The position numbers and the translations under genes are program-made. DNA of 36,409 nucleotides from Egibacteraceae bacterium (lineage in GTDB: Bacteria > Actinomycetota > Nitriliruptoria > Euzebyales > Egibacteraceae). Where the stretch lies: the NCBI GenBank assembly GCA_030446775.1, contig JAUJMQ010000021.1, forward strand, positions 1 through 36,409, read 5' to 3'. The stretch's first letter is position 1, and each line of letters starts with the position of its first letter. This document shows, piece by piece, positions 32,847 through 36,409 of this stretch. The notes under the pieces are model-generated. The model made no database searches. It was not told the DNA's origin and saw only the letters and a list, made by a program, of their open reading frames with translations.

Positions 32847-34136
32847 GTGAGGCTGGTCCTTCGAGGCGCCCGCTGGCCCGGCGACGTCGCCGTCCGCGAC
32901 GGGTTCATCGAGGCGGTCGGCGACGTGGCGCGCGAACCGGGCGACACCGTGCTCGACTGCGGCGGCGCGATCGTCACGGCCGGGCTCGTCAACACCCACC
33001 ACCACCTGTATCAGTGGATGACGCGCGGCCGGGCGGTCGGCTGCGACCTGTTCGGCTGGCTGACCGAGCTGTACCCGGTGTGGGCCCGGCTGTCGGTCGA
33101 CGACGTGCACGCCGCCGCGCTCGCGGGGCTGGCCGAGCTCGCGCTGACCGGCTGCACGACCGCCGCCGACCACCACTACGTGGTCCCCCGTGGCGACGAC
33201 TCGGTGTTCGACGCGATCGGGGAGGCGGCGCGGATCGTGGGGATCCGCCTCCACCTGGCCCGGGGCTCCATGGACCTCGGCCGGTCCGCCGGCGGCCTGC
33301 CCCCCGACGAGGTGGTGGAGGACATCGACGCGATCCTCGCTTCCACCGAGCGCGTCGCCGACCGCTGGCACGACGGCGAGACGATCACGGTCACGGTGGC
33401 TCCCTGCAGCCCCTTCAGCGTCTCGCCGCAGCTGCTGCGCGAGTCGGCGGCGCTGGCCCGGTCGCGCGGCCTGCGCCTGCACACTCATCTCGCCGAGACC
33501 CTCGACGAGCAGCGCGACTGCCTGGAGCGGTTCGGCCGGCGCCCCGTCGAGGTGCTCGACGACCTCGGTTGGATCGCCGAGGACGTCTGGGTCGCCCACG
33601 GCATCCACTTCGACGACGACGAGGTCAAGCGCCTGGGCGAGGCGGGGACGGGCGTCGCTCACTGCCCGTCGTGGAACGGCCGCCTGGCGGCCGGCATGTG
33701 CCGGGTGACCGACCTCGTCGCGGCGGGCGCCCCCGGCGGGGTCGGCGTGGACGGGGCCGCGTGCACCGAGGTCGGTGGGCTGTACCCGGGGCTGCGCCAG
33801 TCGCTGTACACCGCGCGGCAGCGGGCCGGACGGGCCGACGCCTTCTCCCCCGCCGACGCGCTGGCGCTGGGCACCTCCGGGGGCGCCGCCTGCCTGGGTC
33901 GGCGTGACATCGGCAGGCTCGAACCCGGCTACCGTGCCGACATGGCGGTGTGGGCGGGCGAGGATCTCGACGACGCGCCCGACCCGGTCGCCGGGCTCGT
34001 GCTGGGCCCGGACCGGCGGGCGCGCCACCTGCTCGTCGGCGGCGAGCCGGTGGTGACCGACGGCGTGCTGCAAGGCGGTTCGGTCCGCGCGTTCCGCGCG
34101 GACCTCGCGCGGCGCGCCCGCCGGCTCTGGCCGTGA
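32847..34136 (+). CDS. Amidohydrolase of the 8-oxoguanine deaminase / guanine deaminase-like group
   Basis: The 429-residue protein has the COG0402 layout: VTAGLVNTHHHLYQWMTRG (metal histidines), TTAADHHYVVPRG, LHTHLAETLDEQRDCLERFG, WVAHGIHFDDDEV, AHCPSWNGRLAAGMCRVTDL and GVGVDGAACTE, ending in a small beta domain with ADMAVWAGED. The CPS.N.RLA.G..PV.DL.AAG..VG.GVDG pattern is closest to 8-oxoguanine deaminases; hydroxyatrazine-type hydrolases are relatives. The start is GTG at 32847 with weak ribosome binding. It is divergent from the adenosine-deaminase-like gene across 132 bases. Confidence 0.88.
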   Translation: MRLVLRGARWPGDVAVRDGFIEAVGDVAREPGDTVLDCGGAIVTAGLVNTHHHLYQWMTRGRAVGCDLFGWLTELYPVWARLSVDDVHAAALAGLAELALTGCTTAADHHYVVPRGDDSVFDAIGEAARIVGIRLHLARGSMDLGRSAGGLPPDEVVEDIDAILASTERVADRWHDGETITVTVAPCSPFSVSPQLLRESAALARSRGLRLHTHLAETLDEQRDCLERFGRRPVEVLDDLGWIAEDVWVAHGIHFDDDEVKRLGEAGTGVAHCPSWNGRLAAGMCRVTDLVAAGAPGGVGVDGAACTEVGGLYPGLRQSLYTARQRAGRADAFSPADALALGTSGGAACLGRRDIGRLEPGYRADMAVWAGEDLDDAPDPVAGLVLGPDRRARHLLVGGEPVVTDGVLQGGSVRAFRADLARRARRLWP

Positions 34137-34587
34137 CGTACGGCGGCTCCTATGCCGGTTCAAGGTCGCGCACGACTGCCCCGCGCATGTCCGCACACCG
34201 CCGCGACGACCGCGGGATCGCCTTGCACGTGAGCATCCGCCTTGACCTGGTCGCGGCTGAGCATGCGGACGCCCGTGCGCCACAGGGTCTGGCCGGGCAG
34301 CCCGACGCGGCAGCCGGCTGAACCGGGGCCTCGACGAACCTCCAGCCCGACCGCGACGCCAGCACGGTCCCGCTGCGCTCGGGCGGGCCCGGGACGACGG
34401 ACGGACTGCCTGATCTGCTGCTGGTGGACCCACCGCTCGGTGACCGGCTGGTTCCAGCGCCTCCCGCGGCCGCTGCGGGTGTCGGACGATGGTGGTCACG
34501 GGGCTGGTGTGGACGCGGCGACGGCGCCCGCCGCGCGACCGGTGACCGCCATGTCAGCGAGCGTCCCCTCGGCCGCTGTCCCAGCCC
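34137..34587 (-). pseudogene. Possible degraded coding remnant; no intact gene
   Basis: In this 451-base stretch no frame has a start, ribosome binding site and family match. On the minus strand, protein-like segments occur in different frames, such as WNQPVTERWVHQQQIRQSV, LASRSGWRFVEAPVQPA and GCRVGLPGQTLWRTGVRMLS followed by RDQVKADAHVQGDPAVV. Read end to end they could be one decayed or frame-shifted gene. I recognise no family, and a chance pattern in GC-rich DNA is quite possible. Confidence 0.25.
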
Positions 34588-36150
34588 TCAACGGCGCGTC
34601 GCACGACCTGAGCGGACGCCGACGACGAAGCCGGCGCGGGTGCCCACGTAGATGCCGCCGCGCCACACCGCCGGCGTCGACTCGATGCACCCGCCGAGAC
34701 TGACCTGCCACAGCGTCGGCGGCTCGACGGCCGTGTCGGTCAGGTCGTAGGCGGACAGCGTCCCCGAACAGTCGCCCTGGATCAGCACGTCGTCGACGAC
34801 GACCGGGGAGCTCCACACCGGACCCGGCAGCTGCTTGCGCCACCGCACCGTGCCGGTCCGCCCGTCGATGGCGAGCAGCTGGCCGCCGTGGGTCGGCACG
34901 TACAGCACGTCGGCGTGCAGCGCTGGTGTCGCCCACACGCCGGCGAGGTCGTCGCCCGTGTCGTGGACCGACCACACGAGCGGGTCGCGCGGGCGAGACG
35001 GGTCGAGCTTGATCACCTGCCCGACCCTGCGGCCGCGGGCGTTGCGCCGCTCCCACTGCGACGCCACATAGAGCATCCCCTCCTCGTCGGCGACGACGGT
35101 GGCATCGGTGTCGTCGCCCGTCCAGAAGCGGAACACCCGCTCGGGCGTGCCGCCGTCCAGGCCCGACACGTCCCAGCCCTGCACCAGGCCACCGGAGTTG
35201 GCGAAGTACAGCGTGTCGCCGACGAGGGTGACCGAGCCTTCGATGGAAACGTTGGAGTCACCCACGTCCGCCAGCAGCTCGTCGTCCCACCCGGGCGCGT
35301 GGAACACGAGCCGTGGGTCGACGGTCACCCGGCCAGCCTCGTCGTCGCCGCGGTTGAGCTTGACGACGTGCACCTGGCTGTTCTCCCCACCGACGAACAG
35401 GTGGACGTCGACGACCAGCCCCGACGAATCCCAGTCGTCGTTCCACAGCGTCGGGGACACCGCGTCGGCGGATAGCGACCACAGCTGGCGCGCCTCGGCT
35501 CCGTCGATCGCGACGATCCGGTACTCGTCGTCCCGCGAGCCGCTGTACACGAGCGGGAAGCCGTCGGGATCGACGGTGACCGACCCTTTGATGATGTCGC
35601 CGGTCGCGAACGGCGGCAGCAGCGGCACCCCGGAGTCGGCGTCGAGGAAGTGCAGCTTGCGGTCGTACGCGCCGACCGCCAGCCAGGTGCGCCCGTCCCG
35701 TTGGAACACCGCCGGCTGACCGGTCCAGCCGGTGCCGCACCACTGTTTGGTGTGGCCGCCGACGGTCGAGTCCGAGCACATGGCCCTGCGCGGGTAGGTC
35801 CAGGCGACCGTCGGGTCGGTGGGAACCGGCCCTTCGCCGTAGTAGCTGCGCGTGGCGTTCCCGCGGAACGTCAACAGCCCTTCTACGGCGGACGGGTCCC
35901 GCTGCTCGGGCGGCTCGGGGGCCGGCGCAGCGGGCGACGGCGATGGCGGCGACCCCAGCGTGGCCGACGCTGTGGGAGCCGCGGCCTCGGAGGATGCGCC
36001 ACCGGCCGACGCCGGCGACCGCGGGCCGGCGGTCGCCAGCAGCGCCCACGACAGGCCAGCCACGAACCCTCCAGCCAGCCACGCGCCGGGGCGCAGGACG
36101 CTGCGCACCCTTCCCCCTTGACCGGTTCTCGCTTGACCGTTCCGTGCCAT
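34588..36150 (-). CDS. Exported PQQ-like beta-propeller protein
   Basis: From ATG at 36150 (MARNGQARTGQGGRVRSVLR) the protein has 520 residues. A single hydrophobic anchor or signal (about residues 23-41, AWLAGGFVAGLSWALLATAG) is followed by a Pro/Ala/Ser linker. A propeller then repeats tryptophan-docking motifs such as FLDADSGVPLLPPF, YSGSRDDEYRIVAIDGAEAR, LYFANSGGLVQGWDVSG and LLAIDGRTGTVRWRKQLP. Such proteins act outside the membrane as scaffolds or, with PQQ, as dehydrogenases; here no PQQ-ligand set is evident. An upstream in-frame start at 36282 exists, but 36150 has AAGGCG upstream and is preferred. Confidence 0.85.
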   Translation of the reverse strand: MARNGQARTGQGGRVRSVLRPGAWLAGGFVAGLSWALLATAGPRSPASAGGASSEAAAPTASATLGSPPSPSPAAPAPEPPEQRDPSAVEGLLTFRGNATRSYYGEGPVPTDPTVAWTYPRRAMCSDSTVGGHTKQWCGTGWTGQPAVFQRDGRTWLAVGAYDRKLHFLDADSGVPLLPPFATGDIIKGSVTVDPDGFPLVYSGSRDDEYRIVAIDGAEARQLWSLSADAVSPTLWNDDWDSSGLVVDVHLFVGGENSQVHVVKLNRGDDEAGRVTVDPRLVFHAPGWDDELLADVGDSNVSIEGSVTLVGDTLYFANSGGLVQGWDVSGLDGGTPERVFRFWTGDDTDATVVADEEGMLYVASQWERRNARGRRVGQVIKLDPSRPRDPLVWSVHDTGDDLAGVWATPALHADVLYVPTHGGQLLAIDGRTGTVRWRKQLPGPVWSSPVVVDDVLIQGDCSGTLSAYDLTDTAVEPPTLWQVSLGGCIESTPAVWRGGIYVGTRAGFVVGVRSGRATRR

Positions 36151-36201
36151 CTTCGCGCCTTGCCGGCCTGAACCGTCGGAGGCGGCACGACCATCCTCGA
36201 T

Positions 36202-36214
36202 GCTGAGTCTCAGC
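36202..36214. promoter_or_regulatory. Short palindrome upstream of the propeller gene
   Basis: GCTGAG-T-CTCAGC is a perfect 13-base palindrome about 52 bases before the propeller gene's ATG. It could be a regulator binding site. Nothing else in the 36151-36357 gap looks like a gene. Confidence 0.25.
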
Positions 36215-36357
36215 GCGAATGGCCGTCCAGGCGCGCCTGCACGACGGCGGCCAGCAGGGCGCCACATACGCTCACCCGCCAACGGAGCTCATCGGCCTGT
36301 ACGAGAACGCAGCAGCCCCGTCCGGGGCGGGCACCAACGGCGCCGCCGAGATCCCAC

Positions 36358-36409
36358 CTACCCCTCGGCGACCGGCTGGTAGGTGCACACGTGCACGCCC
36401 GTGTCGCTG
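36358..36409 (-). CDS. C-terminal tail of a gene cut by the right edge
   Basis: The minus strand from the right edge reads SDTGVHVCTYQPVAEG and then TAG at 36358-36360. The composition is protein-like and the position fits the end of a gene transcribed toward the propeller gene. With only 16 residues no family can be named. Confidence 0.35.
   Translation of the reverse strand, partial: SDTGVHVCTYQPVAEG

Overview
The window is very GC-rich bacterial chromosome with dense, mostly housekeeping genes. Several features point to a deep-branching or otherwise high-GC actinobacterium: a DivIVA/SepIVA-type coiled-coil gene beside coaD and a DUF177 gene, CofC for coenzyme F420, frequent GTG starts, 4-nt stop/start overlaps, and gltX next to a FAH-family gene. 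Nothing here fixes the genus.

Layout. (1) 1-5071, minus strand: a core operon recG-rsmD-coaD-sepIVA-like-DUF177-rpmF-plsX (plsX runs off the left edge), divergent from rpmB. (2) 5593-7372: a small toxin-antitoxin island, with a decayed RES-type toxin fragment behind an intact Xre/MbcA-type antitoxin and an intact vapBC pair with a palindrome at its promoter. (3) 7368-13240: thiL-thiD, a YtxH-like envelope protein, a one-domain Lrp/AsnC protein, gpsA-ddl, and cofC running in frame into a cold-shock-like domain. (4) 13237-15812: accessory stretch with small orphan genes, two kinds of repeat, a cupin and an HNH endonuclease. (5) 15841-18697, minus: gltX followed by tRNA-Gln and tRNA-Glu, with a FAH-family gene and a small zinc-ribbon protein upstream. 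(6) 18788-24894: rtcB, then minus-strand ndh, a DMT transporter, ilvE, leuB and a HAD phosphatase. (7) 24955-36409: mixed genes including a GNAT acetyltransferase, a Cof-type phosphatase, a secreted membrane protein, a pRiA4b ORF-3-like protein, EthD, a Gfo/Idh oxidoreductase, a sulfotransferase, two divergent purine-type deaminases and a secreted PQQ-propeller protein.

How it fits together. The left operon joins lipid precursor supply (PlsX), CoA synthesis (CoaD), ribosome components and modification (RpmF, RsmD), recombination repair (RecG) and a septum-type coiled-coil protein. ThiL and ThiD are thiamine pathway kinases, GpsA supplies glycerol-3-phosphate, Ddl supplies D-Ala-D-Ala, and IlvE and LeuB serve branched-chain amino acids. 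GluRS beside tRNA-Glu and tRNA-Gln suggests a non-discriminating enzyme with the transamidation route.

Two cautions and two highlights. Seven apparent indels, mostly in G or C runs, break five conserved genes (recG three times; ndh, leuB, a HAD gene and a Gfo/Idh gene once each), which looks more like residual sequencing error than gene decay. The most novel-looking signals are two non-coding repeats: a 67-bp element (56/67 identical, opposite strands) filling the only two convergent intergenic gaps longer than about 50 bp, and a pair of 65-bp direct repeats at 14393-14561, each forming a 17-bp hairpin with a compensatory base-pair change. I found no CRISPR array, rRNA, prophage or complete insertion sequence, and no clear multi-gene system that I would call new.
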